Source: Polyangia bacterium
Lineage (GTDB): Bacteria > Myxococcota_A > Polyangia > Nannocystales > Nannocystaceae
Direction: 5' to 3'
Assembly: GCA_030424595.1 (NCBI GenBank)
Contig: JAUHWG010000031.1
Location: forward strand, 47,746-111,745
DNA: 64,000 bases
Below the pieces are notes generated by a model that searched no databases, was not told the DNA's origin, and saw only the letters and a program-made list of their open reading frames with translations. This document shows positions 51,133-59,072 of the stretch, in pieces (position 1 is the stretch's first letter; each line of letters opens with the position of its first letter). Position numbers and translations under genes: made by a program.

Positions 51133-53235
51133 ATGTCCCGATCTGCGCCCTCTCTCCACCTCGCCTCCTTGACCTTCGGCGTCGCGTCCCTCTTCGCCTG
51201 CGCCGCGGCGTCCACGGCCCCGAAGAGCACCTCAGAGCCTGTGGTCTCCGCTCCTGACGCCCCCGCCGCGGAGGACACCGCTCCAGCGAAGGACGCCGCC
51301 CCAGAGCCGCTTGTCCTCGCCCGCGCTCTCCACCCTGCGCCGATGACCGAGGTCAGCCTCGATCCCCGAGGCATCGCTGCGATCACCCTCGACACCCGCG
51401 GCGGCGCCCGCCTCTGGCCCGACGTTCATGCAGCGACGATCGACCTACCGCTCGTTCTCCCTCTCACCGAGCCCAGCTGGGTGACGCTCGCCCGTGCGGG
51501 GGACGATCGCCTGGTGATCGCCGCGCTCGACACCGCGGGCGCGACCCAGGTCGGCGAGGTCGAGTTCGCCGACGGAGCGGCGCGCTGGCGCTCGCTCTTC
51601 ACCATCCCTGCGGGCGAGCCCCAGCTCGAGATCCACGTTCTCGACGGCGGCGAGCGCATCCTCGCCCTCTCCCTCGATCACCGCCTGCGCCTCCTCGACC
51701 GCGCGGGCGAGGTCGTCGCGGAGATCGACGAGCCCGGCTTCGTCCCCTGGCAGCTCCGGATCGCCCACCAAGAGCAAGGCCCCCCCAAGCTGGTCGCCGT
51801 TCTCGCCGGCCCCGTCCGCGTCCAGCCGATCACGATCGACGGCGATAGCCTCCAGATCACCGGCGAGGCCCGGCGGGTCGCCCTCGACCGCGGGCCCAAC
51901 CGCAACGACATGATCCTCTCGCCGGACGGCACCTTCGTCACCTCGCTGCGGCGAATCCGGGCGAAGGGCCGCGGTTGGACCATGGAGCTCATCGATCTCG
52001 CGACCGACGAGCGCCGCTGGATCGCGGGCGCCACAGACGGCACAGTCCGCCCCCGCCTCCACCTCCTCGACAGCAAACGCGCCCTCCTCGAGGTCGGCAC
52101 CGGCCGCGGACACCTGGTCGATCTGACAGCGACGAAGCTCGTCCCCGAGCCTGTGAATCGGCGCAAGCTCCCGAGGTCTCGCGCCGAGGTCATCGACGTC
52201 GCCGGCTCGACCGAGGAGTCGCGGATGCTCGGCGATCTCGCCCGCGGCGTCCGGGTCTTCGCGAGCGGGGCTGCTCTCTTCGTCGACCCGGTCGACAGCG
52301 GGGAGCGGCGGACGATCAGCGCCCCTGCCTTCGCGCCACGCCACGTGGCCTTCGATCCGACGGGAGAGCGCGTCGCCTGGCTGACAGCGGACGAGCTCCG
52401 CGGCGAGCTCCTCTCCGGCGACGCTCCGCCCCGGGTGCTCGCGACGATCCACGATCCGATCGAGGTCGGCTTCGTCGATCGCGATCACCTCATCGTCGCC
52501 GACACCAAGGGCAAGCTCCAGCTCCTCCGGTGGAGCGACGGCGGCGAGGTTGCCACGGTCTCGGCGAAGGGCTCCTGGGGGTTTGAGAGCGCCCGCTTCC
52601 AGCGCAGCGAGGACGGCCTCGGCGCGATCGTCCTGACCCCGACACGCGGCCGCGACACCTCGATGATCGTCGAGGTCAAAGCCACCTCCCTCGCGCCACC
52701 GCGGGAGCTGAGCCTCGAAGAGCGCCCGTCCTGGCTGGCCGTCCGCGACGCCTCGAGCGAGCGCGCCGCGCTCGCGACACAGATCCGCGAGCGAGCGGAT
52801 CTGCCCCGAGTCGACGCCGTGTCGGTGAGCGACGAGCGGATCTACGGCCTCGCCTCGTCTTCGCAGGTCGTCGAGCTGTCGGCCGACGAGCTCGCGGCGT
52901 TCTCCCTGGACTACGACTTTCTCGGGCGCCTCGACCCTGCGCCGGGACACCGCCGGGTCGCCCTCCAGACCCGGCCTTCGGCGTCTCCCTCGGCGGTGAC
53001 CGTCGTCGTCGTCGACTTCGACGGTGACTCGCCTGGGCGGCGATGGAGCCGGACCTTCCCTGGATCTCGGGTCGACCTCGCCTGGTCCGACGATGGCGAG
53101 CGCCTCGCCCTCGCCACCGCTGCGGGCGGGTATGTCGTCGACAGCGCCACCGGCGAGACGCTCCTCGAGCGGAGCCACGCAGGCCTCAGCGTCGAGCGCC
53201 TCCCCCCCCGAGGAGCCCCAGTCCCCTCCCCCTAG
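51133..53235 (+). CDS. beta-propeller lipoprotein
   Basis: A 700-residue protein with signal SLHLASLTFGVASLFAC (Cys23), a Pro/Ala/Asp linker and then WD40-like blades throughout (VSLDPRGIAAITLDTRGGARLW, FDPTGERVAWLTADELRGELL, DLAWSDDGERLALATAAGGYVVDSATGETLLER). No catalytic motif. Immediately downstream of the di-heme propeller protein (31 bp), it probably acts with it in the periplasm or at the outer membrane. The exact role is unknown. Confidence 0.75.
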   Translation: MSRSAPSLHLASLTFGVASLFACAAASTAPKSTSEPVVSAPDAPAAEDTAPAKDAAPEPLVLARALHPAPMTEVSLDPRGIAAITLDTRGGARLWPDVHAATIDLPLVLPLTEPSWVTLARAGDDRLVIAALDTAGATQVGEVEFADGAARWRSLFTIPAGEPQLEIHVLDGGERILALSLDHRLRLLDRAGEVVAEIDEPGFVPWQLRIAHQEQGPPKLVAVLAGPVRVQPITIDGDSLQITGEARRVALDRGPNRNDMILSPDGTFVTSLRRIRAKGRGWTMELIDLATDERRWIAGATDGTVRPRLHLLDSKRALLEVGTGRGHLVDLTATKLVPEPVNRRKLPRSRAEVIDVAGSTEESRMLGDLARGVRVFASGAALFVDPVDSGERRTISAPAFAPRHVAFDPTGERVAWLTADELRGELLSGDAPPRVLATIHDPIEVGFVDRDHLIVADTKGKLQLLRWSDGGEVATVSAKGSWGFESARFQRSEDGLGAIVLTPTRGRDTSMIVEVKATSLAPPRELSLEERPSWLAVRDASSERAALATQIRERADLPRVDAVSVSDERIYGLASSSQVVELSADELAAFSLDYDFLGRLDPAPGHRRVALQTRPSASPSAVTVVVVDFDGDSPGRRWSRTFPGSRVDLAWSDDGERLALATAAGGYVVDSATGETLLERSHAGLSVERLPPRGAPVPSP

Positions 53236-53417
53236 CCGACGACCCTACGCGGGGCTCAACCCCGACTCACGCACGACCGCCTCTCGCAGGTCTGCCACCT
53301 CGGGCCGCCTCGCGCACCGTTGTCCTCCGCCTGCTCCTGCGAGAGCCCAGCGCGGGGCGGGCATCCGCGTTGGCCCGGACGAGGTCACAAGAGCGGGAGA
53401 CATGAGCCCCCTGTCGC

Positions 53418-54314
53418 CTACTGGCAGCTCAGGTAGACGTCGACGACCTCGCCGCTGCGCACGGCTCCCGCGGCGTCGCGGAACTCGAAGCGGGCGCGCT
53501 GGTTTCCACAGTTGCCACGGGCGTCGCACTCGACGACCTCCGCGTAGTCGAGGTGGATGGCGACGAGGCCGGCCTGGGCGACGGGGGTCTGCTCGCGGAG
53601 CTCCCCCCGGCGATCGCCGTCCTCATCGCTCCAGAGGACGAGCTCGGCGAAGGCTGGATCCGCGGCGGTGATCGATCCGTCACCGTCGCTGTCGAGCTCG
53701 GCGAGCGCCTCGAAGCCGTTGCCCGCGGGGCTGCCGGCGGCGAGGCGCGTGCCGTCGCCGAAGAGCTCACGACCGTCGCTGATGACACCGTCGCCGTCCC
53801 GGTCGAGGGCGAGCCAGGGCGCCGAGGGCCAGTCGGTGCTGACACACTCGCCGCGCCCGCTGATGTCAAAGCTGGCGGCCCCAGCGGGCTCGTAGGAGAG
53901 CGGGGCGTCGTCGAAGGAGAGCACCAGCGGGGTCGCGCAGTTGGGCTCAGACCAGCTGTAGTTGGCGAGCTTCTCACCGTCGAAGGTGCACACGCTGCCG
54001 ATACAGCCCATGTCCCAGTTCTCTCCGGGCCAGCACGTGGGGTTCTCGGCGCACTCGGTCCAGACCTCCTCCCCCTCGTGGATGACGCAGAGCGAGAGGC
54101 CCTCTTCGCCGTCGGCGGTGCGGCACTCGACCTCGGCGATCTCAGCCGCGCAGGGGACCGCGTTCGGGGCCCGCGGCTTGCTCTCCTGGGCGCCGTCCAC
54201 CTCTTCGAGCTGCATCGCCTCGTCGTCGGAGTCGTTGTCGTCGCGGTCGCAGGCGGGGAGGGCGAGGGCAGCGGGGAGGAGGAGGAGGAGGAGGCTGATG
54301 CTGCGGTGGGTCAT
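53418..54314 (-). CDS. lipoprotein with EF-hand/dockerin-type calcium loops
   Basis: A 298-residue lipoprotein: signal MTHRSISLLLLLLPAALALPAC (Cys22), an acidic linker, a Cys-containing domain (CAAEIAEVECRTADGEEGLSLC..., CWPGENWDMGC), and a C-terminal part with Asp-rich loops LDRDGDGVISDGRELFG, LDSDGDGSITAADPAF and WSDEDGDRRGEL, the pattern of calcium-binding EF-hand-like repeats. The ATG at 54314 gives the clean signal; the frame is open upstream. Surface or outer-membrane anchoring is inferred. Confidence 0.72.
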   Translation of the reverse strand: MTHRSISLLLLLLPAALALPACDRDDNDSDDEAMQLEEVDGAQESKPRAPNAVPCAAEIAEVECRTADGEEGLSLCVIHEGEEVWTECAENPTCWPGENWDMGCIGSVCTFDGEKLANYSWSEPNCATPLVLSFDDAPLSYEPAGAASFDISGRGECVSTDWPSAPWLALDRDGDGVISDGRELFGDGTRLAAGSPAGNGFEALAELDSDGDGSITAADPAFAELVLWSDEDGDRRGELREQTPVAQAGLVAIHLDYAEVVECDARGNCGNQRARFEFRDAAGAVRSGEVVDVYLSCQ

Positions 54315-54660
54315 GGCGTCGCACCTGGTCAATGCGGGTTCCGTGCCAGGACGAAGAGCCGCCCAGCTCGCGTCTTGGGGCCGCCTCCAGGGGCTTCCGT
54401 CAGAGGCTGCCGACACCGGCGCCAGGATCACGGGCCTACACACGACACGCCTGTCAGGACGTCCTCGGACCCGAGCGAGTCTCCGCGGCCTAGGCTGCTA
54501 CGCCCGCGCCGCGCGCGGTGCACTACGTGGGCGGGCGCGAGCGCGCGGGACTCTTGCCACGGCCTGCTAGCCTCGCAGGTGAAATGTCCAGGCCCGGTGC
54601 CTGCGTGATCGACGGAGAGCGTCGATGGAGACCCAACCCCTGCGGGCTACACTGCAGACG
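54315..54660. other. intergenic region between divergent lipoprotein genes
   Basis: A 346-bp gap without a supportable gene. It holds the recurring string ccacggcctgctag at 54557-54570 (also seen in similar form at 32640-32653 and 55815-55828) and, near its right end, the -10-like TACACT (54648-54653) of the next gene. Confidence 0.4.
54648..54653 (+). promoter_or_regulatory. -10-like TACACT, 7 nt before the start codon
   Basis: The hexamer ends 7 nt before the ATG at 54661 and there is no ribosome site between, as expected for a leaderless message. It decides the start at 54661 over the in-frame ATG at 54625. No clear -35 is visible. Confidence 0.4.
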
Positions 54661-55632
54661 ATGCGCTCCGACTTGCGGCTCGTTCTCGTGCTCGTGCTCG
54701 TGCTCTTGCCCGCCTGCAGGAGTCATCGTGCCGAGCCGGAGGTTCAGGAGCCCACGCCACTTGCGAGCTCGGTGGTCGCCGACGAGCCCGCGCCCGACGA
54801 CGGCCACACCGTGACGTGGGCGGTGCTTCGCCGGGAGGTTGAGGCGCTCCTCTGTCTGCGCACCTTCGAGGGCCCCGACGGCGCTCGGAGCGAGCTCCCC
54901 TGGGCAGGCGATCGCGAGGTGTGCGGGCTTGCGCCGCCGCAGACCCCCGTGGAGCGGGCCGTGGTGGCGGCGTTCGAGGCAGCGAGCCAAGTCACGATCT
55001 CCCTCTCGGCCGAGAATCATGCAGCCCAAGAGGTCGTTCGATCGCGGAGCGATGAGGGCCGCATCGCGGCGATGCGTGAGGCCATTCTCAGCGAGGCGTA
55101 CCTTGGCTTGCTCTTGCCGCGGCTCTACGAGGCGCTCGCGGACGAGGAGCTCGAATGCCGTGATTGCCCGGCCCCGGTTCGGCCGCAGCTGCGTGAGGTG
55201 GAGTGGGCGACGCTCGAGCCCTACCTCGTCGCCCATGTATGGCCCGACCCTGTGGCGACCCCCCACGACGAGCGGGGACGTCCCACCGGGCAGCCGCGTC
55301 TCAGCGTGCACCTGTGCGCGGAGATCAACGGGATCGGCCGGATCGAGGCGCCCGACCCCTCGCTCATCCGTGCGGCCTACCTCGCCGTCTTCCACACCGG
55401 GCCGGTGCACGAGGCCGTGAGCACCACTGTACGCACGGTCACGACAGAGCGTGCCTATTCCAGACTCCGGACCGACGAGGACCGCACGGAGCACCTGCGC
55501 GCGCAGGTAGGCCCGCGGATCATGGCCGAGCCCGCAGTGCGGATCGCGGTGTGCGAGACACTGCGACGATTCGAGCCCGACACCGGCGTCCTCGTCGTCG
55601 ACTGCGCGGTGCCTTTGACCGATCCGGGCTGA
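54661..55632 (+). CDS. hypothetical lipoprotein
   Basis: A 323-residue protein with signal MRSDLRLVLVLVLVLLPAC (Cys19). The mature part has a mixed helical region (WAVLRREVEALLCLRTF, AAFEAASQVTISLSAENHAAQEVV), an LECRDCPAP Cys pair, and a C-terminal half with two more cysteines (LSVHLCAEI, IAVCETLRRF). No family recognised. An in-frame ATG at 54625 would put twelve polar residues before the signal, so I prefer 54661. Confidence 0.6.
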   Translation: MRSDLRLVLVLVLVLLPACRSHRAEPEVQEPTPLASSVVADEPAPDDGHTVTWAVLRREVEALLCLRTFEGPDGARSELPWAGDREVCGLAPPQTPVERAVVAAFEAASQVTISLSAENHAAQEVVRSRSDEGRIAAMREAILSEAYLGLLLPRLYEALADEELECRDCPAPVRPQLREVEWATLEPYLVAHVWPDPVATPHDERGRPTGQPRLSVHLCAEINGIGRIEAPDPSLIRAAYLAVFHTGPVHEAVSTTVRTVTTERAYSRLRTDEDRTEHLRAQVGPRIMAEPAVRIAVCETLRRFEPDTGVLVVDCAVPLTDPG

Positions 55633-55823
55633 CGGGGATCTCCTCTCGAATTGCTCTGACTCGCGCCCTTCGGCCCTTCGGAGCGGACATCCGCCGCCGC
55701 GCCCGTCTCAGCGAGCGCAACTCCGCCGACCGCTGCATCATCGTCCGCGGGCGATGACACCTCTGCGGCAGTTCAGGACCCAGGAGCTTCTCCAGAGGGA
55801 TCCGGGGAACATCGCCGCGGCCT

Positions 55824-55829
55824 GCTAGA
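55824..55829 (+). promoter_or_regulatory. -10-like TAGATT before the methyltransferase-family gene
   Basis: TAGATT within tgctagatt resembles an extended -10 (TGnTAnAnT) and ends 9 nt before the ATG at 55839, with no ribosome site between. Confidence 0.45.
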
Positions 55830-55838
55830 TTTCTCAGC

Positions 55839-56417
55839 ATGGTCAGCCCATGGCACGTGCTCTTCGTCATCGTCACCCTCGGGTGGGCTCTGCATGAGGT
55901 GTACATCCTCAGGATCCTCAACCAGGGGAGCGGTCGCCTCCGCCAGGGCGATGAGCGAGGGTCGGCGAAGCTGCTCACGGTGATCCTGTCGCTCGCGCTG
56001 ATCTTGCCGATCGTGCTCAGCGACGCGGTTCGTGAGACCTGGTCGGCGCCGATGGACGCGGGTCGACGCTTCGGCATCCTCCTCATGGTCGGCGGTGTGC
56101 TCCTCCGCGCCGCCGCGGCGCAGACCCTCGGCAGCGCCTGGTCTCGAGATCTCGGGCGCTTCGTCGGCGAGCCGCTGCGGACCCACGGGGTCTACGCGCG
56201 GCTCCGCCACCCGAGCTACACCGGGTTTATCCTGACCACGATCGGCCTCGCCATCGCCTGGCCACACCCGCTGATCGCAGCGCCAGCGCTCATCGTCCCG
56301 GTGATCACGTTTACCCTCCGCACGCAGGTCGAGGAGAGGATCCTAGAGCGCCTCTACGGGGCGGAGTACGCCCGCTATCGAGAGAGGACGTGGCGCCTCA
56401 TCCCCTTCGTGTTCTAG
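55839..56417 (+). CDS. isoprenylcysteine carboxyl methyltransferase-family membrane protein
   Basis: A 192-residue protein with about five membrane segments and the family C-terminal signature: PLRTHGVYARLRHPSYTGFILTTIGLAIAW, then QVEERILERLYGAEYARYRERTWRLIPF. The RHPSY and EE...Y..Y motifs bind S-adenosylmethionine in characterised members. Bacteria do not prenylate CAAX proteins, so the substrate is likely a small lipophilic molecule or unknown. Monocistronic with a leaderless-type promoter. Confidence 0.82.
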   Translation: MVSPWHVLFVIVTLGWALHEVYILRILNQGSGRLRQGDERGSAKLLTVILSLALILPIVLSDAVRETWSAPMDAGRRFGILLMVGGVLLRAAAAQTLGSAWSRDLGRFVGEPLRTHGVYARLRHPSYTGFILTTIGLAIAWPHPLIAAPALIVPVITFTLRTQVEERILERLYGAEYARYRERTWRLIPFVF

Positions 56418-56598
56418 GGGCCCGCGGCAGGAGCGAGCGGACGCCGAGGGCTTGGGCGACGTGCGACCTACCGACGTCGGAGGAGAGACTCTTGACACCT
56501 CAGGTCCGCGGGCCTCGAGCCCCGTATGTCCCGAGTCGTAGACGTGCACGGGGCGGGCCGTGATGAGCCGTCCTCCGTGACAGCCCATCCGCGACAGC

Positions 56599-57981
56599 TC
56601 ACGGCTTGTTGGCGTCACCCGGGGTCAGCGTGCTGCTGAAGGCCCAGTCGGTGTCTGCGTTGTTGGTGTCGTTGCCGTTCGGGATCCGCGAGAGCGACCC
56701 CTCATTGACGTTGCTGTCCGGTGTGCCCAGGGCGTCGCCCTCGACCAGCGATACATTGCCGATCCCGGGGATGTTCACCGCGTCGATCGAGCCCTCGTAG
56801 GAGAGCGCATCGAGGACCTTGAGGTTGACACTGTCGACCAGGGCGAGACCGTCGGGGGCCCCGTTTTGCAGGTTGTTGCTCGCGCCGGGGAAGGTGACGA
56901 GGATCGTCTCCGGCGGGACGGCGAAGCCGTCCGGTGCGACCACCAGGTACTTGCCCTGCTCCAGGGAGCCGCCTCCCGAGAGGTCGATCGTCCCGTACAC
57001 AGTGTCGTTCGAGCCGTTGACGAGGACGAGGGCGATGCCGGTAAGATCGACCGTATCACCGGTGTTGTTGTAGATCTCGACGAACTCGGCGTTGTCGCTG
57101 CCGACGTTGTCGTAGTCGACCTCATTGATGATCAGACCGTCGAGAATACAGGGGGCACAGGTCGCGCCGCCGCAGTCCACGTCCTCCTCCTCGCCGTTTT
57201 GGACCCCATCGTCACAGGTCGCGGCGACGCACAGGTCGGCGTCGCATACGCCGCTCTCACAGTCATCGCCGATCATGCAGGCCTCACCGTCCACGCAGCC
57301 CGCACACTCGCCGCCGCCGCAATCGACCGCGGTCTCGAGGCCGTTCTTCAGCCCGTCCTCGCAGGACGGCAGAGCGCAGAGGTTGTCCGTGCAAACGCCG
57401 CTGATGCAGTCGAACTCGACGAGGCAGCCGAGGCCATCCTCGCAGGGGTCACAGGAGCCGCCGCAGTCCACGTCTGTCTCGTCGCCGTTGAGCGCCTCGT
57501 CGTCACAGGCCGGCGCGGCGCAGAGCTCGTCCTCCCCGCAGACACCGCTCACACAGTCGTCGCCGAGGCTGCAGCCGAGGCCGTCCTCGCAGGCCTCACA
57601 GGAGCCGCCGCAGTCCACGTCCGTCTCGTCGCCGTTGGCGATACCGTCGTCGCAGGCCCCGGGATCGCCGGTCGTGCCGGTCGTCGGCTCGGTCGTCGAG
57701 CTCGTCGTCGGCTCGGTCGACGAGCTCGTCGTCGGATCGGTCGTCGGATCGGTCGTCGGATCGGTCGTCGGCTCGCCGGTGGGGCTCGTCGTCGTCGAGG
57801 TCTCCGACGCGGTCGTCGACGAGGTCGCGGTGGTGGTCGCGATCGTCGTCGTCGGCGACGTCGTGCCAGAGGTATCCCCGGTGGTATCGCCGTCCGTGTC
57901 GGTCGTGACCTCAGTCCCGCCCGAGCAGGCCGCAATGAGGAGCAATCCAAGGAGAGTAGGGTTGGTGAGGGCGCGCGCCAT
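56599..57981 (-). CDS. surface lipoprotein: Thr linker, Cys-rich repeats, lamin-tail domain
   Basis: A 460-residue protein. Signal MARALTNPTLLGLLLIAAC (Cys19); Thr/Ser/Pro linker to about 105 with TTDPTTDPTTDP (12-bp DNA repeat near 57735-57770); four CxDGxxNGxETDVDCGG(S/G)CxxC repeats (about 108-275); C-terminal lamin-tail-type domain (LIINEVDYDNVGSDNAEFVEIYNNTGDTVDLTGIALVLVNG). Lamin-tail domains in bacteria occur on secreted nucleases and surface proteins. TACGCT ends 6 nt before the ATG at 57981 with TTGCTC 18 bp further up, a leaderless promoter candidate. Confidence 0.78.
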   Translation of the reverse strand: MARALTNPTLLGLLLIAACSGGTEVTTDTDGDTTGDTSGTTSPTTTIATTTATSSTTASETSTTTSPTGEPTTDPTTDPTTDPTTSSSTEPTTSSTTEPTTGTTGDPGACDDGIANGDETDVDCGGSCEACEDGLGCSLGDDCVSGVCGEDELCAAPACDDEALNGDETDVDCGGSCDPCEDGLGCLVEFDCISGVCTDNLCALPSCEDGLKNGLETAVDCGGGECAGCVDGEACMIGDDCESGVCDADLCVAATCDDGVQNGEEEDVDCGGATCAPCILDGLIINEVDYDNVGSDNAEFVEIYNNTGDTVDLTGIALVLVNGSNDTVYGTIDLSGGGSLEQGKYLVVAPDGFAVPPETILVTFPGASNNLQNGAPDGLALVDSVNLKVLDALSYEGSIDAVNIPGIGNVSLVEGDALGTPDSNVNEGSLSRIPNGNDTNNADTDWAFSSTLTPGDANKP

Positions 57982-58015
57982 GGCGCGAGCGTAGGGCCGC
58001 GCGTGCGGCTCGAGC
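57982..58015 (-). promoter_or_regulatory. candidate leaderless promoter of the lamin-tail lipoprotein
   Basis: On the minus strand TTGCTC and TACGCT are separated by 18 bp, and TACGCT ends 6 nt before the ATG at 57981. Confidence 0.4.
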
Positions 58016-58307
58016 AAGCGTCGTTCGCGCGCATGATCGCGCCCTCATCACCGTCGACCGGTGCGCGACGACGCGCCCGCGAGCTCGCCGGGGAGCGCCG
58101 AGGAGCGCCGAGGAGCGACCGTCGAAGCGTCCCCGCCGCGCGCACGTCGGATCGCACAAGTCCCAGCGGCCCGACGACCTCCTCATCGCGCTGGGGATGC
58201 GTCGCGTGACGCGGTGAGCGACGGGCGTGACCCGCCACGACCGAGCGCCAAGATCGCCCGCGTGGTCTCGCCTGCTTCGAGGCGGCGATCGATCGCCACC
58301 GGAGCGC
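57982..58307. other. intergenic region between two minus-strand genes
   Basis: This 326-bp gap holds the lipoprotein promoter at its left end and a short tandem repeat (gccgaggagc units around 58098-58120). No gene is supported. Confidence 0.4.
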
Positions 58308-58703
58308 TCACCCAGAGGATCCGATCGAGCCCACGCGGGCAGAGCGACGCGCCCGCGCGACCTTGACGAACGAGGCGTCCGCTGCGGCCACTGCGTTGGG
58401 CTTGCGGACCGTGATTCGCACAGCCTCGACGGACCCGAAGCGCTCGAGGCAAAGGCCCGCCGCCGCCTCGGCGAAGGCCTCGAGGAGCTGGAACTCTCGC
58501 TCGACGGCCAAGTCCTTCAGCGCTCGCGCGAGAAGATCGTAGTCCAACGCATCATCGATCGCGTCGGAGCGGCTCGCGGGGCCAAAGTCGTAGTCGACCT
58601 CCACGTCCAGGAAGAGTGGCTGGGGCGTCGTGCGCTCATGGGGGTAGACGCCGATGATGCAGTCAATGCGGAGGTTGTGAAGGCCCGTGGTGCCAATAGA
58701 CAT
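58308..58703 (-). CDS. folB: dihydroneopterin aldolase FolB
   Basis: A 131-residue protein with FolB features: IGTTGLHNLRIDCIIGVYPHERTTPQPLFLDVEVDYDFG (pterin pocket), DALDYDLLARALKDLAVEREFQLLEAFAEAAAGLCLERF, and VEAVRITVRKPNAVAAADASFVKVAR containing the catalytic-region lysine. It converts dihydroneopterin to 6-hydroxymethyl-dihydropterin in folate synthesis. Slightly longer than usual at the C-terminus (Arg/Ser/Gly tail). No other folate gene is nearby. ATG at 58703 fits the family; an upstream in-frame ATG is less likely. Confidence 0.88.
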   Translation of the reverse strand: MSIGTTGLHNLRIDCIIGVYPHERTTPQPLFLDVEVDYDFGPASRSDAIDDALDYDLLARALKDLAVEREFQLLEAFAEAAAGLCLERFGSVEAVRITVRKPNAVAAADASFVKVARARRSARVGSIGSSG

Positions 58704-58988
58704 GTCATCGTCGTTTCGTCGCGAGCTGCTCGGCGGCAAGCGTCACGTCGGCAGGGTAGCGTCGCCGAATCGTCGCAGCAGAGAAAGATCATCGCCGCCG
58801 CTCATAGGTCGACGCTCTCGCAGGCTCACAGCTCAGCCCGGGGTCGCGTCCCGACCAGAGCAGACCGCAGACCGCCGAGGGCGTGAGGCTCGTCCTCGAG
58901 GGAGACCCCCCTACCCCCTCCCGTGCACACGCCCAGAAGAGGATCGTGGGGGCGTGAATGCGCGGGTGCGAAGGCGCGACGCAAGAAC

Positions 58989-59004
58989 GTCACTAGCGAG
59001 TGAC
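58989..59004. promoter_or_regulatory. operator 1, palindrome GTCAC-N6-GTGAC
   Basis: gtcactagcgagtgac, followed by a T-run. It lies just upstream of the -35 element and shares its arms and spacing with operator 2. Confidence 0.7.
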
Positions 59005-59011
59005 TTTTTTG

Positions 59012-59040
59012 TTGAAAAAGCACACCAGCTCGCCCAGACT
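59012..59040 (+). promoter_or_regulatory. promoter of the nitroreductase/TetR operon
   Basis: TTGAAA (59012-59017) and CAGACT (59035-59040) are separated by 17 bp. The start of transcription would fall near 59047, at the left edge of operator 2, giving a leader of about 26 nt. Confidence 0.6.
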
Positions 59041-59046
59041 CAAAAA

Positions 59047-59062
59047 GTCACCGACAAGTGAC
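59047..59062. promoter_or_regulatory. operator 2, palindrome GTCAC-N6-GTGAC
   Basis: gtcaccgacaagtgac. Same arms and spacing as operator 1; centres are 58 bp apart. It overlaps the predicted transcription start, an ideal place for repression, probably by the TetR protein encoded at the end of the operon. Confidence 0.7.
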
Positions 59063-59072
59063 CTTTTGACCG

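Larger units (their letters stand above)
58704..59072. other. intergenic region with the nitroreductase operon promoter
   Basis: 369 bp. The left ~280 bp show nothing recognisable. The right ~85 bp are AT-rich and contain two palindromic operators and a promoter, listed separately. Confidence 0.5.
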
